NCBI GenBank assembly: GCA_016183425.1
Contig: JACPEP010000006.1
Location: 88,875-152,874 of the forward strand
Length of the DNA stretch: 64,000 nt
Source of the DNA: Chloroflexota bacterium
GTDB taxonomy: Bacteria; Chloroflexota; Dehalococcoidia; JACPEP01
Direction of reading: 5' to 3'
In this document: positions 42,699 to 53,238 of the stretch, piece by piece
Layout: each line of letters starts with the position of its first letter
How positions within the stretch are numbered: the stretch's first letter is position 1
Position numbers and translations under genes: made by a program
The notes under the pieces: generated by a model
Databases searched by the model: none
The model's input: the letters and a program-made list of their open reading frames with translations, nothing else
What the model was told of the DNA's origin: nothing

Positions 42699-43979
42699 TC
42701 AGGCCGACTCACCCTTCAGCTCAACATCGGAAAATACCTGGTCGCTGCGGTTAAGGAGGTAGGGCCGTATCTTGCCTCTGATAACATCTGCGTTGACCAC
42801 GCACTTCTTCACGTCTTCGCGCGAGGGGATGTCATACATTACGTCCAGGAGCGTCTCCTCCAGGACGGTACGCAACCCACGCGCCCCCGTTTTGTGGACC
42901 ATGGCCTCCTCCGCCACCGCCTCCAGCCCTTCGGGGGTGAAGACCAACTCCACTTTATCCAGGGAGAAGAAGCGCTGGTATTGCTTCACTAGGGCGTTTT
43001 TGGGCTCGGTAAGAATGCGCACCAGGTCCTCTTTCTCCAAAGGATCTAGGCTCACCGCCATGGGCAATCGGCCCACAAACTCAGGAATGAGGCCGAACTT
43101 CAACAGGTCATCGTGGGTTACGTGACGCAGCAGGTCGCTGATGGAATTCTTTCTCTCCACCCCCGGATGGGTTCGGAATCCCATGGAGCTCCCGCCGATG
43201 CGGCGAGCGACGATGTCCTCCAGCCCTACAAAGGCCCCCCCGCAGATAAAGAGGATGTTGGTGGTATTGATACGGATAAACTCCTGATGCGGGTGTTTAC
43301 GCCCCCCCTGGGGAGGCACGCTGGCGACACTGCCCTCGATGATCTTAAGAAGCGCCTGCTGTACCCCCTCTCCGGAGACATCCCGAGTGATGGAGGGATT
43401 GTCGCCCTTGCGGGCGATCTTATCTATCTCATCGATATAGACAATACCCCGCTCCGCCCGGGGAATATCGAAGTTGGCTGCCTGGATGAGATGGAGGAGA
43501 ATATTCTCCACATCTTCCCCTACGTAGCCTGCCTCAGTAAGGGAAGTGGCATCGGCGATGGTAAAGGGAACGTCCAGGATGCGGGCCAGGGTGCGGGCCA
43601 GGAGGGTCTTGCCACTTCCGGTGGGCCCCACCAGCAGGATGTTGGTTTTTTCCAACTCCACGTCATGGGTCTGGAGATGGGAATCGATGCGCTTATAGTG
43701 GTTGTAGACGGCGACGCTGAGAACCTTCTTGGCCCTCTCCTGGCTCACCACATACTGGTTAAGCTCCTCACAAATGCGTTTGGGAGTAGGCACTTTGCTC
43801 GCCACGACCTTGCCCTTGAGGACGGGGGTGTCTTCATTGATAATCTCTCGGCACAGCTCCACGCACTCGTCGCAGATATAAACACCCCCCGGCCCGGCCA
43901 CCAGTCGCTTCACCTGCTCTTGTGTCTTGCCACAAAAGGAGCAACGATACTGGTATCGGGAACTCTTGGCATTAGACAT
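42699..43979 (-). CDS. clpX: ClpX ATPase subunit of Clp protease
   Basis: 426-aa AAA+ unfoldase. Zinc-finger [11 protein letters not shown]...CDECVELC at residues about 15-45, Walker [15 protein letters not shown], Walker [12 protein letters not shown], sensor region [13 protein letters not shown], and the C-terminal small domain. It recognises tagged proteins and feeds them to ClpP. The order tig-clpP-clpX is conserved in many bacteria and is kept here. Confidence 0.98.
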   Translation of the reverse strand: MSNAKSSRYQYRCSFCGKTQEQVKRLVAGPGGVYICDECVELCREIINEDTPVLKGKVVASKVPTPKRICEELNQYVVSQERAKKVLSVAVYNHYKRIDSHLQTHDVELEKTNILLVGPTGSGKTLLARTLARILDVPFTIADATSLTEAGYVGEDVENILLHLIQAANFDIPRAERGIVYIDEIDKIARKGDNPSITRDVSGEGVQQALLKIIEGSVASVPPQGGRKHPHQEFIRINTTNILFICGGAFVGLEDIVARRIGGSSMGFRTHPGVERKNSISDLLRHVTHDDLLKFGLIPEFVGRLPMAVSLDPLEKEDLVRILTEPKNALVKQYQRFFSLDKVELVFTPEGLEAVAEEAMVHKTGARGLRTVLEETLLDVMYDIPSREDVKKCVVNADVIRGKIRPYLLNRSDQVFSDVELKGESA

Positions 43980-44014
43980 GGCTCGGCCTCTCTTCTCTTC
44001 TACTCATCCACGAT

Positions 44015-44620
44015 TCACAGGCGAACCTTTTCCGGCCGAACGAGGATCTCGTCCACGATGCCGTACTCTACCGCCTGCTCAGCATTCAGATAAAAGTCCC
44101 GGTCAGTATCCCGAGCCACCTTCTCCACCGGCTGGCCAGAGTGTTTGGAGATGATTTGGCGAATCTTCTCCTGCATCCTCAGTATCTCTCGGGCTGCGAT
44201 CTCGATATCCGCCGCCTGCCCTTGAGCACCACCCATGGCCTGGTGCATATGGATGGTGGAGTTGGGCAGGGCATATCGCTTCCCCTTGGTACCTGCGCAG
44301 AGGAGTAGGGTGGCCATACTGGCTGCCAGCCCAACGCAGATGGTGGACACATCGGGGCGAATAAGCTGTAAGGTATCGTAGATGGCCAGGCCAGAGCTGA
44401 TGATGCCCCCCGGACTGTGGATGTAAAGACTGATGTCCTTCTCCGGGTCCTCCCGCTCCAGGTAAAGGAGCTGTGCCACGATGAGATTGGCCACCACATC
44501 GTTGATAGGTGTCCCCAAAAATATAATACGCTCTTTCAAAAGAAGAGAGTAAATATCGAAAGCTCGCTCGCCGCGCGCCGTACTCTCGATAACCATGGGA
44601 ATCAAGCTGGAAACGCTCAT
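44015..44620 (-). CDS. clpP: ClpP protease subunit
   Basis: 201-aa ATP-dependent serine peptidase. Catalytic Ser lies in [16 protein letters not shown], His in [14 protein letters not shown], and Asp in the [12 protein letters not shown] region. The short N-terminal propeptide [14 protein letters not shown] precedes. The start overlaps the tig stop as ATGA, so the two are translationally coupled. Confidence 0.98.
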   Translation of the reverse strand: MSVSSLIPMVIESTARGERAFDIYSLLLKERIIFLGTPINDVVANLIVAQLLYLEREDPEKDISLYIHSPGGIISSGLAIYDTLQLIRPDVSTICVGLAASMATLLLCAGTKGKRYALPNSTIHMHQAMGGAQGQAADIEIAAREILRMQEKIRQIISKHSGQPVEKVARDTDRDFYLNAEQAVEYGIVDEILVRPEKVRL

Positions 44621-45975
44621 TCTGCCTTCTCTCCTTCTGGCTCTGGCGCACTGTAAGATAGGCCACTTTCCCCGGCCTCCCCGGACCCCTCCGCACTCTC
44701 CTCCCTCTTGTCGGTAGCTATCTCCACCAGGCGCCGTACCGTCTTCTGTGTCTTTAGAATCCGCTCCACAGAGCGACGCGCCGCCGGGGAAGATAGGCCT
44801 GCCTTCTCTTTGTCCTCAGCGCCCTTCACTAGACGCTCTATCTCAGCCTCCAGGTCCTCCTCGGTGACGACTACTTCCTCCACCTCCGCCACTTTTCCCA
44901 GCACCAAACCCCGACGAACCCGCTGAGTGGCTTCCTCCATCAGAGCCTCCTTGACCTCCTCTGGACTCTTACGGGTAAGCTCCATATCCTTGGTCGTCAT
45001 CCAACCGTTTTTAATACGCTGGTTGGCCTCATCTATCATACTAGCCACCTGCTGATCCAAAAGCAGGGGGGGAAATTCAACGGAAGACATATCCACCACC
45101 GCCTGGATTACCTTTTCCCGAAGACGCTCCTCAGCTATCGCCGCCTTCCTTTTCCTCAGATCCTCCCGCGCACCTTGACGTAGCTCTTCCAGAGTTTGGT
45201 AGGTGCTATTTAAGCTGCGGGCAAAATCATCGTCCAGGGGAGACATATGCCGCTCCTTGATTTCCTTCACCACCACCTGGTAGCGACACTCTTTACCCGC
45301 CAGCTCCGGCTGATGATAGTCGGACGGTAGGGTGACGCTCACCTCTCGGGGCTGCTCCTTCTCCGCCCCCACCAATCCTTCGGCAAAGCCAGGGGCGATT
45401 GCCTTTCCATCCTCCACCATGGGGTATTGCATCCCCTTTTCTTGAAGGGCCTTTTCCCCCTCGACGTAGCCCTCTACGTCGAGGGTAAGCAAATCGCCCA
45501 TGGCCACGGGGCGCTCCGCGGGCTCCCAGGTGGCATAAACGTTCTGAAGTCCTCGCAGATAGCTGTCTACCTCCGTCTCCTCCACCGTTACCACCTCCTG
45601 CTCAAAGCGGATACTTTTGTAGTCTCCCAGCTCAACGGTGGGTCGCACAGGGACGATGGCTCGGAAAACCACCGGCTCCCGCTGCTTAACCTCAACCTGC
45701 GGCTCGCCGATAGCATCGATCCCCTGCTCTTTGATGGCCTCTGTGTAGACCTGGGGCAGAAGAAGGTCCACCGTCTGCTGCCACAGGGTGTCTTTGCCCA
45801 CGTAGCGCTCCAGGACAGTACGGGGGGCTTTGCCTTTTCTGAAGCCAGGAACGTTAACTCGTTCGGCCAAGCGACGGTAGGCTCGCTCCATCGACTGGGC
45901 CACCGCCTCCGGCTCCACCTCAATATCCAGGGCGACCTGGCTGTTCGCTAGTCGTTCCGTAGAAACTTTCACCAT
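44617..45975 (-). CDS. tig: Trigger factor
   Basis: 452-aa ribosome-associated chaperone. The ribosome-binding [19 protein letters not shown] is in the N-terminal domain. The FKBP-type PPIase domain (from about residue 155) is followed by helical C-terminal arms. It starts at ATG 45975, just after a strong promoter, with no evident ribosome binding site. It heads the operon with clpP and clpX. Confidence 0.96.
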   Translation of the reverse strand: MVKVSTERLANSQVALDIEVEPEAVAQSMERAYRRLAERVNVPGFRKGKAPRTVLERYVGKDTLWQQTVDLLLPQVYTEAIKEQGIDAIGEPQVEVKQREPVVFRAIVPVRPTVELGDYKSIRFEQEVVTVEETEVDSYLRGLQNVYATWEPAERPVAMGDLLTLDVEGYVEGEKALQEKGMQYPMVEDGKAIAPGFAEGLVGAEKEQPREVSVTLPSDYHQPELAGKECRYQVVVKEIKERHMSPLDDDFARSLNSTYQTLEELRQGAREDLRKRKAAIAEERLREKVIQAVVDMSSVEFPPLLLDQQVASMIDEANQRIKNGWMTTKDMELTRKSPEEVKEALMEEATQRVRRGLVLGKVAEVEEVVVTEEDLEAEIERLVKGAEDKEKAGLSSPAARRSVERILKTQKTVRRLVEIATDKREESAEGSGEAGESGLSYSAPEPEGEKAE

Positions 45976-45986
45976 GTCTTTCGCCC

Positions 45987-46015
45987 ATTATAGCATGACG
46001 GTTCTGCCAGGTGAA
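45987..46015 (-). promoter_or_regulatory. Promoter of tig, near-leaderless
   Basis: On the minus strand: TTCACC (46010-46015), 17-base spacer, TATAAT (45987-45992). The -10 ends 11 bases before the tig ATG, so the transcript would begin only a few bases upstream of the start codon. Confidence 0.6.
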
Positions 46016-46396
46016 GCCCATAAAGCAGGTGTCTGCTTAATATCACAGTGAAATCACCCTAAACACTATCCATTTCCCCTTCTCCCTCGGGGAGAAGGGG
46101 ACTAAGGGGATGAGAGCAGAGGGTATGGCGGACCAGAGGCGATAGGAAGAAGGACAAAGAGGCCAAGGACGGATTGCCGCGCCCTTCTGCAGAAGGGCGC
46201 GCAATGACAGGTTATAGGAGATGAGGTAGAGATGACACAGAATTTGGCTGTCATTCCGAGGCCTCGATACGCAAACGCAGTGAAGCGGAAGAGGCTGTGG
46301 GAATCCGTAACCCCAGGTGCGTTGTGACGGATTGCCGCGCCCTTCTGCTGACAGCCGGGGTCACGCCAATAGTGGCATGTCAATTGGTTTAACTTA
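45993..46396. repeat. Intergenic repeats between tig and nadE
   Basis: No gene is supported in this stretch. It holds a reverse partial copy of repeat B (46037-46063), a perfect 22-bp palindrome at 46179-46200 (GCGCCCTTCTG and its complement), and a repeated ATTGCCGCGCCCTTCTGC at about 46173 and 46330 flanking TGTCATTCCGAGG-type sequence. Confidence 0.65.
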
Positions 46397-46425
46397 TTCC
46401 ATTTGCCCCCGCGTTTTGCTATACT
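46397..46425 (+). promoter_or_regulatory. Probable promoter of nadE
   Basis: TTCCAT at 46397-46402, 17-base spacer, TATACT at 46420-46425, with AGGAG 9 bases before the ATG at 46451. Confidence 0.5.
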
Positions 46426-46450
46426 GAGGCACGGCTAGGAGCAATCTGAT

Positions 46451-48181
46451 ATGCGACTGCTACGCATCGGTATGGCCCAGGTAAACTGCATCGTAGGCGA
46501 CCTGGACGGCAACACGAACAAGATTATCGACTACATAGACCGAGCCAGGGCGTTGGGGGTAGACCTGGTCGCCTTCCCGGAGCTGGCCATTACGGGCTAC
46601 CCTCCGGAAGACCTTCTCCTCAAGCCCAGGTTCATTCGGGAAAACCAGGAGCGCCTCAAGACCATCGCGCCCCGCTGCCGCGACATCACCGCCGTGGTGG
46701 GTTTTGTGGACTCCAACCAGGATATCTTCAACGCCGCCGCTATCATCCACCAGGGGGAGGTGGTGGCGGTGCACCACAAGATGTACCTCCCCAACTACGG
46801 CGTCTTCGATGAAGACAGGTACTTCCAGCGGGGGAGCCAGTGCGCGGTGTGCGTCATAAACGGCATCGGCCTGGGCGTCAACATTTGCGAAGATATCTGG
46901 TATCCCAGCGGCCCCACCGCCCTCCAAACCGCCGCCGAGGCCGAGGTCATCGTGAACATCAACGCCTCCCCTTACTCGACGGGCAAAGGCCGCCTGCGGC
47001 AGAAGATGCTCTCCACCCGGGCCTTCGACAACGTAGCCATCGTGGCCTACGTCAACCTGGTGGGCGGCCAGGATGAGCTGGTCTTCGACGGCAACAGTCT
47101 TCTCTTCGATGAACGAGGAGAGTTGGTAGCCCAAGGCCACCAGTTCGCTGAGGATCTGGTGGTGGCCGACGTAGACGTAGACGGGGTGGGCCGGGTTCGC
47201 CTTCACGACCCCCGACGACGGAAGGAGGCCATAGACGGCCAGAAGGAAGTGGTTAGGCACGTCGTGTCCCTGGAAGGCCCCCCCCATGTCCCCAAACCCT
47301 CCCTCCCCCCTCGGGACAGCCAGGTATACCCCATGCCCGCCGAGGTATACCATGCCCTGGTGCTGGGCACCCGGGACTATGTACGCAAGAACGGATTCCA
47401 GAAGGTAGTCATTGGTCTCTCCGGTGGCATCGACTCCAGCTTGGTGGCGGTTATCGCTGTGGACGCCCTGGGGCCGGACAACGTCATCGGCGTCTCCATG
47501 CCTTCTCGATACTCATCAGTGGGCAGCCGCCGCGACGCCCAGATCCAGACCCGAAATCTGAGCATCCCCCTCATGACCATTCCCATCGAGAAGCCTTTTA
47601 AGGCCTTTCTGGGGACGTTGGCAGGGGCCTTCCGAGATACGGAGCCGGGGGTGGCCGAGGAGAACCTTCAGGCTCGAATCCGGGGCAACATCCTTATGGG
47701 CCTCTCCAACAAGTTCGGCTGGCTGGTGCTCACCACCGGCAACAAGAGTGAGCTGGCCACCGGCTACTCCACCCTCTACGGCGATATGGCGGGGGGGTTC
47801 GCCGTCATCAAGGACGTACCCAAAACCTTAGTCTACGAGCTGGCCCGCTATCGCAACGCTGTGGCAGGCACCTCCATCATCCCCCAGCCAGTGATAGATA
47901 AGGAGCCCAGCGCCGAGCTGCGGCCCAACCAGCGGGACGTCGATACCCTCCCCCCCTACTCCCTCCTGGATCCCATCCTGCAGGCCTATGTGGAGGAGGA
48001 CATGAGCTACGAAGAGCTGGTGGCCCGAGGCTACCCTCCAGAGGTGGTGCACCGGGTCATCACCATGGTGGACCGCAACGAGTACAAGCGGCGCCAGGCG
48101 GCACCGGGCATCAAGATCACCCCCCGCGCCTTCGGCAAAGACCGCCGACTCCCCATCGTCAACCACTACCGAGAATCGTAA
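46451..48181 (+). CDS. nadE: Glutamine-hydrolysing NAD+ synthase
   Basis: 576-aa two-domain enzyme. The N-terminal nitrilase-type glutaminase has the Glu-Lys-Cys triad regions: FPELAITGYPPEDLLL, HHKMYLPNYGVFDE and VNICEDIWYP. The C-terminal synthetase has the PP-loop GLSGGIDSSLVAVIA, then TTGNKSELATGYSTLYGDMAGG. It makes NAD+ from deamido-NAD+. Both domains are complete. Confidence 0.98.
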   Translation: MRLLRIGMAQVNCIVGDLDGNTNKIIDYIDRARALGVDLVAFPELAITGYPPEDLLLKPRFIRENQERLKTIAPRCRDITAVVGFVDSNQDIFNAAAIIHQGEVVAVHHKMYLPNYGVFDEDRYFQRGSQCAVCVINGIGLGVNICEDIWYPSGPTALQTAAEAEVIVNINASPYSTGKGRLRQKMLSTRAFDNVAIVAYVNLVGGQDELVFDGNSLLFDERGELVAQGHQFAEDLVVADVDVDGVGRVRLHDPRRRKEAIDGQKEVVRHVVSLEGPPHVPKPSLPPRDSQVYPMPAEVYHALVLGTRDYVRKNGFQKVVIGLSGGIDSSLVAVIAVDALGPDNVIGVSMPSRYSSVGSRRDAQIQTRNLSIPLMTIPIEKPFKAFLGTLAGAFRDTEPGVAEENLQARIRGNILMGLSNKFGWLVLTTGNKSELATGYSTLYGDMAGGFAVIKDVPKTLVYELARYRNAVAGTSIIPQPVIDKEPSAELRPNQRDVDTLPPYSLLDPILQAYVEEDMSYEELVARGYPPEVVHRVITMVDRNEYKRRQAAPGIKITPRAFGKDRRLPIVNHYRES

Positions 48182-48372
48182 TGGTAGCGGCCCTTTGCTA
48201 AGTTCCCTGGTAAAACATTAAATCAAAAGGGCCTTCAGAGACTGTTTAACAAAGGGGGAGTCCAGAGAGGCCCTTTGGTAGGGGGATCGGGGGATGTGCC
48301 CCCGAATAAATCTAACCCCCGACGGGGTTCCTTGAACCCTCTAATGGTCATAAACTAAATAAATTGACATCA

Positions 48373-48457
48373 TGTCATTCTGAGGGAGCGTAGCGACCGA
48401 AGAATCTCAATGTGTCTGCGAGATTCTTCGCCCGCCTGGGGCGGGCTCAGAATGACA
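48373..48457. repeat. MITE-like repeat A, copy 4
   Basis: TGTCATTCTGAGGGAGCG...CTCAGAATGACA with terminal inverted repeats. A shortened repeat B lies at 48510-48534, and a GACTGTTTAAC fragment lies at about 48240. The 418-bp gap after nadE holds no gene. Confidence 0.8.
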
Positions 48458-48599
48458 GCGAAGCCTGCCGCTTTTGAGGCATAATAATTACTTGATGACC
48501 ATGAGGGGGTTTGGGGGTAATATTAAACACTCTCCTTTAAACTATTAATAGATGCCCCCAAAAAAGGTAGCATGGCGTAAGCGGCCGAGGAGGGACCCC

Positions 48600-49259
48600 A
48601 TGAAGAGGACAAAGCTCACCAAACTGGGGCTAGCCTTGATAGTTGTTGGGGTGGCGGCGCTCCTGGTGGTGGGGGCGAGCACCTACCTGGGCCTAGCGGC
48701 CCCGGCCCCCGCCGGGCCACCCACACCCGTGCCACCCTTTGGGCCTCCCGTTCCCTTCCCTACACCCGCCCCAAAGCCCAGACTAGTGTCCCCGGTCATC
48801 GAGCCTGACCCCACGGTGGAGTGGAGAGAGTTTGTCCACCCCGACCTGAAGTACTCCATCAAATACCCTGGCAAATGGTATCTCATCCCAGGAAGTATCG
48901 TATTCATAACCAGTTACGACATGCGCACGGTCAAGAATCCCAGTATGCCTCTCCCCAAGACGGAGATAAAGATTGACATTATGGTCGCAACTAGGCCATT
49001 GCCAGCAGGCCAAAGCTTGAGGGAGTGGCTGTATTCCCAGATTACTGACAAAAGCATTATCCTGGAGGAGGTTGCCCTCTCTCTTGGGGGAGCCGAGGCC
49101 CTCAAAGTGGTCATCGAAGACAGAGATCCTGGTGCGCGTCCAGCTACCGTGGTCTACGTTGCCCAAAGGCCCAAGGTTATCAAAATCGTTAGCTCCGCCG
49201 AGTCGGTATACGCTAACATTTTTGACCAGATAGTTGCCAGCTTTCGCTTCACCCAGTAG
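48600..49259 (+). CDS. Exported protein of unknown function
   Basis: 219 aa from the ATG at 48600, preceded by GGAGGGACCCC. An N-terminal membrane anchor (KLGLALIVVGVAALLVVGAS) is followed by a Pro-rich spacer, then a beta-rich domain starting EFVHPDLKYSIKYPGKWYLIPGS. The shape resembles PsbP-type or lipoprotein-associated domains found in many exported proteins, but no specific family is certain. It is 19 bases before the peptidase-like gene, likely co-transcribed. Confidence 0.72.
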   Translation: MKRTKLTKLGLALIVVGVAALLVVGASTYLGLAAPAPAGPPTPVPPFGPPVPFPTPAPKPRLVSPVIEPDPTVEWREFVHPDLKYSIKYPGKWYLIPGSIVFITSYDMRTVKNPSMPLPKTEIKIDIMVATRPLPAGQSLREWLYSQITDKSIILEEVALSLGGAEALKVVIEDRDPGARPATVVYVAQRPKVIKIVSSAESVYANIFDQIVASFRFTQ

Positions 49260-49278
49260 CGTGGGCTGAGAAAAGACG

Positions 49279-50871
49279 ATGAAAGTGTCGCAAAACCTTA
49301 AAAGTCTGGTAATAGTCTTTAATGTACTCGCCGCCATTGTGGGAGGTCTGGTCTTCTACTCGGTTCTAGGTGAAGCGGCTCCCCTGGGATTCCGGCTTCC
49401 CTTTGTTAGCCCCGAATACATCATCGCCGGGCCGGGGTGTATAGATACTCATACGGGAGCCAATGCGGAGGCCATCGACTATAATCTCCAGGAGAGGACG
49501 AGCGTTTTTGCTACCTTCGGCGGCACCGTAATCTTTGCTGGAGAAAATGCTGCCTGGCCTGGTCGCGGCATATACATCGAGATTGAGCATCCGGATCTCA
49601 AGGTGAGCCGCTACCTGCACCTTACCGAGACCCTGGCGGTGACTGTAACGGAATGGGTAGAGAAAGGGGAGTATATCGCCCCTTCTGGCTCCACGGGACA
49701 GGGGGTGACGGGCCCCCATCTCCACTTCCAGGTAAATGAGAGCGATGGCACCCCAGTGCCCATCCGCGACCTCTTTTACACTGAGTGGTGGTCGGGAGAC
49801 CCCAACAATCCCTGCGTGTGGAGCGGTGAGACGAATGGTATCGCCAACGGCCCCCAGGTGACGGGGCGGCTCCTGGTATACGGACATCCCGTGTTCACTC
49901 AGACGAACAACCCCATGGGGCGTCTGTTCGGCCCACCGGGAGAGGCTATTGTGAACGCCGATGACGAGGGCTACCTCTCCTTTTTCAACGTCCCCACCAG
50001 CCAATATGTTATCCAGGGCAACTACTATTTCACCTCCACCGAAGTAACTGGCTTCCCCGTCTGCCCCAACGCCAATCAGTGGTCCTTTGTCCTCCTGGCC
50101 ACTAACACGGTGTGGATCAACGAGGCCTCCGCCACCACCATGGCGGATAAGATTCTGGGCTCCGGCAACGCCAACGGCGATTCCCAGGTGAACATCGCCG
50201 ATTTTGGGATACTGGCCGGCTCCTATCTAAAAACGTGTGCCGATCCAACCTTCGAGCCTCGGGCCGATTTCAATGAGAACTGCCAGGTAGAAATCTCCGA
50301 TTTTGGTATACTGTCGGCTCACTATCTGCAACTGTGTCCCGATACCGCCCCGTGGGCGGTGCTGGTAAGTCAAGGCACTCCTGTCGGCGGCGCTGGCGCT
50401 GGTGCGCCACTGGCAGCTCCCGAAAAAGCGGTCTCCCTGACCCTGGTCTCCGTCCCACCCAGGGTAAAGACAGGGGAGGTCTTCCCCCTCACCATCGCCC
50501 TTCTCAACCCCGCCCGCCAGCCCATCCACGGCGCTGAGGTCCACCTGGCCTTCGATCCCCGATACCTGGAGGTGGTAGACGCCGCAGGCAAGGCAACGAC
50601 CACCGTTGCGGCCGGGGACGCTCTGCCTCTCATTCTCTATAACCAGGCAGACAATAAGGAGGGTCGTATCACCTTTGCCGCTGGAGCCGCCCTGGGCACC
50701 ACCTGGAGCCATGAGAAGACCACCCTGGCCACCATCTACCTTAAAGCCAAGGCCACCACTGCCAGCACAGTTATTTCCTTCTCCACCGCCCCCAGGCAGA
50801 AGAGCGACGTGGTCTTTGGAGGCTCTTCTGTACTTAAAGAGTCTCGAGACGCCGCACTGAAAATAGAGTAA
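49279..50871 (+). CDS. Secreted M23 peptidase with dockerin and cohesin-like domains
   Basis: 530-aa exported protein with an N-terminal anchor. Residues about 50-160 form a LytM/M23 fold: H58, D67 and GPHLHF (H147, H149) are candidate zinc ligands. Residues about 295-355 are a dockerin with two EF-hand-like repeats (NANGDSQVNIADFGILAGSYL and DFNENCQVEISDFGILSAHYL). Residues about 385-530 resemble a cohesin domain (VSLTLVSVPPRVKTGEVFPLTI). The presence of both dockerin and cohesin-like parts suggests extracellular protein assembly. Confidence 0.85.
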   Translation: MKVSQNLKSLVIVFNVLAAIVGGLVFYSVLGEAAPLGFRLPFVSPEYIIAGPGCIDTHTGANAEAIDYNLQERTSVFATFGGTVIFAGENAAWPGRGIYIEIEHPDLKVSRYLHLTETLAVTVTEWVEKGEYIAPSGSTGQGVTGPHLHFQVNESDGTPVPIRDLFYTEWWSGDPNNPCVWSGETNGIANGPQVTGRLLVYGHPVFTQTNNPMGRLFGPPGEAIVNADDEGYLSFFNVPTSQYVIQGNYYFTSTEVTGFPVCPNANQWSFVLLATNTVWINEASATTMADKILGSGNANGDSQVNIADFGILAGSYLKTCADPTFEPRADFNENCQVEISDFGILSAHYLQLCPDTAPWAVLVSQGTPVGGAGAGAPLAAPEKAVSLTLVSVPPRVKTGEVFPLTIALLNPARQPIHGAEVHLAFDPRYLEVVDAAGKATTTVAAGDALPLILYNQADNKEGRITFAAGAALGTTWSHEKTTLATIYLKAKATTASTVISFSTAPRQKSDVVFGGSSVLKESRDAALKIE

Positions 50872-50918
50872 TCCCCCGTACCGGCTTGTCATTGGCACCA
50901 CGAAGGATGAAAAAAGGT

Positions 50919-50995
50919 TGTCACCCTGATCCGCCGGAGGCGGAGAAGGGTTTCCCCCAGGCGAGGCTAGATGCTTCGCTTCGCTCAGCATGACA
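50919..50995. repeat. MITE-like repeat A, copy 5
   Basis: TGTCACCCTGATCCGCCGG...GCTCAGCATGACA with inverted ends, in the gap between convergent genes. Confidence 0.75.
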
Positions 50996-51106
50996 GTGTT
51001 GCCAGGCCTCTCTCAAGGATGACTTGCCTGTACAGCGCGCCATTTTCGTAGGAAAAGGCAGGCATAGCTTTCCCGGGCCCTTCCGGGAAAGAAAAAACCA
51101 AGAATA

Positions 51107-51137
51107 GACGCCCCCGAGGTCTTAGCCCGGGGGCGTC
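51107..51137. terminator. Bidirectional terminator hairpin
   Basis: GACGCCCCCG (51107-51116) pairs perfectly with CGGGGGCGTC (51128-51137). On the plus strand ATTTTGTTT follows; on the minus strand a T-rich stretch follows. A second 9-bp stem (CTTTCCCGG/CCGGGAAAG) lies at 51068-51091. It separates the convergent M23 and iscU transcripts. Confidence 0.8.
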
Positions 51138-51164
51138 ATTTTGTTTAAAGTCCAGATGCTAAAC

Positions 51165-51551
51165 CTAGCCCGTGCCTACCTTTTCCTTTTGCTTGCTGCG
51201 ATAGTCCTCGATGGCCTTGTGCAGGGCGTCGGCCGCCAGATTGGAGCAGTGCATCTTATTGAGGGGCAATCCCCCCAGGGCATTTGCCACCGTCCGGTTG
51301 GTGATGGCCAGGGCCTCTTCAAGGGTCTTTCCTTTGACCATCTCGGTGACCATGCTGCTGGTGGCGATGGCCGCGCCGCAGCCAAAGGTTTGGAACTTCA
51401 CGTCCGTGATATGGCCATCGGACACCTTGATGAAAATCTTCATCAAGTCCCCGCAAACCGGGTTGCCCTCCAGGCCGATGCCATCGGCATCGGGGATCGT
51501 CCCCACGTTGCGGGGATTGCTAAAGTGCTCCATTACCAGACTGCTGTACAT
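51165..51551 (-). CDS. iscU: Iron-sulfur scaffold IscU/NifU-N
   Basis: 128-aa scaffold. Cluster ligands appear in PVCGD, FGCGAAIATSS and HCSNLAADAL. It starts MYSSLVMEHFSNPRNVG, typical of the family. It accepts sulfur from IscS, encoded 15 bases upstream. There is no C-terminal thioredoxin-like NifU domain. Confidence 0.95.
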   Translation of the reverse strand: MYSSLVMEHFSNPRNVGTIPDADGIGLEGNPVCGDLMKIFIKVSDGHITDVKFQTFGCGAAIATSSMVTEMVKGKTLEEALAITNRTVANALGGLPLNKMHCSNLAADALHKAIEDYRSKQKEKVGTG

Positions 51552-51566
51552 ACTCTACCCCTCCAC

Positions 51567-52757
51567 TTACGTCTTGGCGGCCTGAGCCAGGGGAGACATG
51601 GCCCTCAGCTTTTCTACGATGCCCGGCAGAACGGAAAGAACGTGGTCCACATCCTGCGCGGTGTTGCTCGCTCCCAGGGTGAGGCGCAGGCTGCCGTGGG
51701 CTATCTCCACCGGGAGGCCGGTGGCCAGCAGGACGTGGGACGGCTCCAGGGAGGCGGAGGTGCAGGCGCTGCCGCTGGATGCGGCCACGCCGGCAAAATC
51801 CAGGTGTAACAGAATGGACTCCCCCTCCACATATTCGAAGGCCACATTTACGTTGTTGGCCAGGCGATGAGTAGGGTGGCCATTTACATGGGTCTTGGGG
51901 ATGGTTGAGATAATGCCTTCAATGAGCCGATCCCGCAGCGCCTGACAGTGGGCCGTGTAGGACTCCCGATTCTCCGCCGCCCGCTGCAAAGACGCTCCCG
52001 CCCCCACGATGCCAGCCACGTTCTCCGTGCCCGCGCGACGGTGTCTCTCCTGCCCACCCCCAGTTTGCTGGGGAGCAAAGGGGGTTCCCCGCCTCAGGTA
52101 GAGCACTCCCATGCCCTTAGGGCCGTAGCATTTGTGAGCCGAAAGGCTCATCAGATCAACCCCTAATGGATTCACATTTAGGTCCAAGAGTCCTGCCCCT
52201 TGAACAGCATCGGTATGAAGGGCGATACCGCGCCGTGTCTTCTGATTGACATCTTTTATCAGCCGGGCGATCTCAGGGATAGGCTGAACGGTGCCTATCT
52301 CGTTATTGGCGAGCATTATGGTTACCAGGATGGTGCTGGGGGTGATGGCCTTCTCTACATCCTCTAGCTGTACCATACCGTATTGATCCACCGGAAGATA
52401 GGTTACTTCAAAGCCGAACTTCTCCAGGTAATGGCAGGTGTGGATGACGGCATGGTGCTCCACACTGGAGGTTATAATATGATTGCCGCTCTGTTTGGCG
52501 GCGAAAGCCACCCCTTTGATAGCCGTGTTGTCGCTTTCTGTGCCCCCACTGGTGAAGATAACCTCGTTAGGGCGACACCCCAGGACCTCAGCTACCGCCT
52601 CCCGGGCTTCGTCCACCGCCTTCCGAGCCTCTTGGGCTAAGCCGTAGACGCTGGACGGATTGCCATATTTCTCGGAAAAATAGGGCAGCATGGCCTCCAT
52701 AACCTGGGGGTGAACCGGAGTAGTGGCGGCGTGATCCATGTAAATCAATCTGGGCAT
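51567..52757 (-). CDS. iscS: Cysteine desulfurase
   Basis: 396-aa PLP enzyme. The PLP lysine is in [11 protein letters not shown], the mobile catalytic Cys is in [16 protein letters not shown], and the beginning is [16 protein letters not shown]. It is coupled to the regulator upstream (15 bases) and to iscU downstream, giving the order iscR-iscS-iscU. Confidence 0.97.
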   Translation of the reverse strand: MPRLIYMDHAATTPVHPQVMEAMLPYFSEKYGNPSSVYGLAQEARKAVDEAREAVAEVLGCRPNEVIFTSGGTESDNTAIKGVAFAAKQSGNHIITSSVEHHAVIHTCHYLEKFGFEVTYLPVDQYGMVQLEDVEKAITPSTILVTIMLANNEIGTVQPIPEIARLIKDVNQKTRRGIALHTDAVQGAGLLDLNVNPLGVDLMSLSAHKCYGPKGMGVLYLRRGTPFAPQQTGGGQERHRRAGTENVAGIVGAGASLQRAAENRESYTAHCQALRDRLIEGIISTIPKTHVNGHPTHRLANNVNVAFEYVEGESILLHLDFAGVAASSGSACTSASLEPSHVLLATGLPVEIAHGSLRLTLGASNTAQDVDHVLSVLPGIVEKLRAMSPLAQAAKT

Positions 52758-52772
52758 CCCTCGCTCCTTCTT

Positions 52773-53231
52773 CTAAAAATCCCCCGAGTCACTACTAACG
52801 GGTACTCTTAGCAAGGGGGGCTGGTCTCGACATAAATCGGCCAATGTGGTGCCGTTGAGCACTCCAACGATGCTGTCTCGCATCCGCTGCCAAACGACAC
52901 GGGAGGCACAGGCCCTCTCTCGCTCACAGCACCCTGGCTCGGCAATCTCCGAAGCACATTCCGCTATAACCAAGGGACCTTCCAAGACTCGCAATACGTC
53001 CCCCACCGTCACCGAAGACGGTGGCTGAGCCAGTTGGTACCCCCCCTTGGTGCCCCGAGTACTGGTTACCAATCCCGCCCGCTTCAAGGCAGAGAAAATC
53101 TGCTCCAGGTAACCTACTGAGATGTGCTCACTTTGGGCAATATCCCCCAATGCCACCGGCTCGCTGCCTTTCGTATTGGCCAGCTCCACCATGGCTCGCA
53201 AACCGTAATGCCCCCGTGTGGAGATACGCAT
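52773..53231 (-). CDS. iscR: Rrf2-family regulator, IscR-like
   Basis: 152 aa from the ATG at 53231. The longer in-frame extension to 53375 would run through the operator and promoter, so it is rejected. Winged-helix region LGDIAQSEHISVGYLEQIFSALKRAGLV; a glycine-rich wing TRGTKGGYQL. Cysteines for an Fe-S cluster appear as ECASEIAEPGCCERERAC. It heads the isc operon and an inverted repeat overlaps its promoter, so it is likely autoregulated in response to Fe-S status. Confidence 0.93.
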   Translation of the reverse strand: MRISTRGHYGLRAMVELANTKGSEPVALGDIAQSEHISVGYLEQIFSALKRAGLVTSTRGTKGGYQLAQPPSSVTVGDVLRVLEGPLVIAECASEIAEPGCCERERACASRVVWQRMRDSIVGVLNGTTLADLCRDQPPLLRVPVSSDSGDF

Positions 53232-53238
53232 AAAATAC

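Noticed and set aside
46102..46383. 93-codon minus-strand frame in the tig-nadE gap
   Set aside because: Composed of repeat and palindrome sequence only.
46460..47353. 297-codon minus-strand frame inside nadE
   Set aside because: Shadow of the well-conserved NAD synthase.
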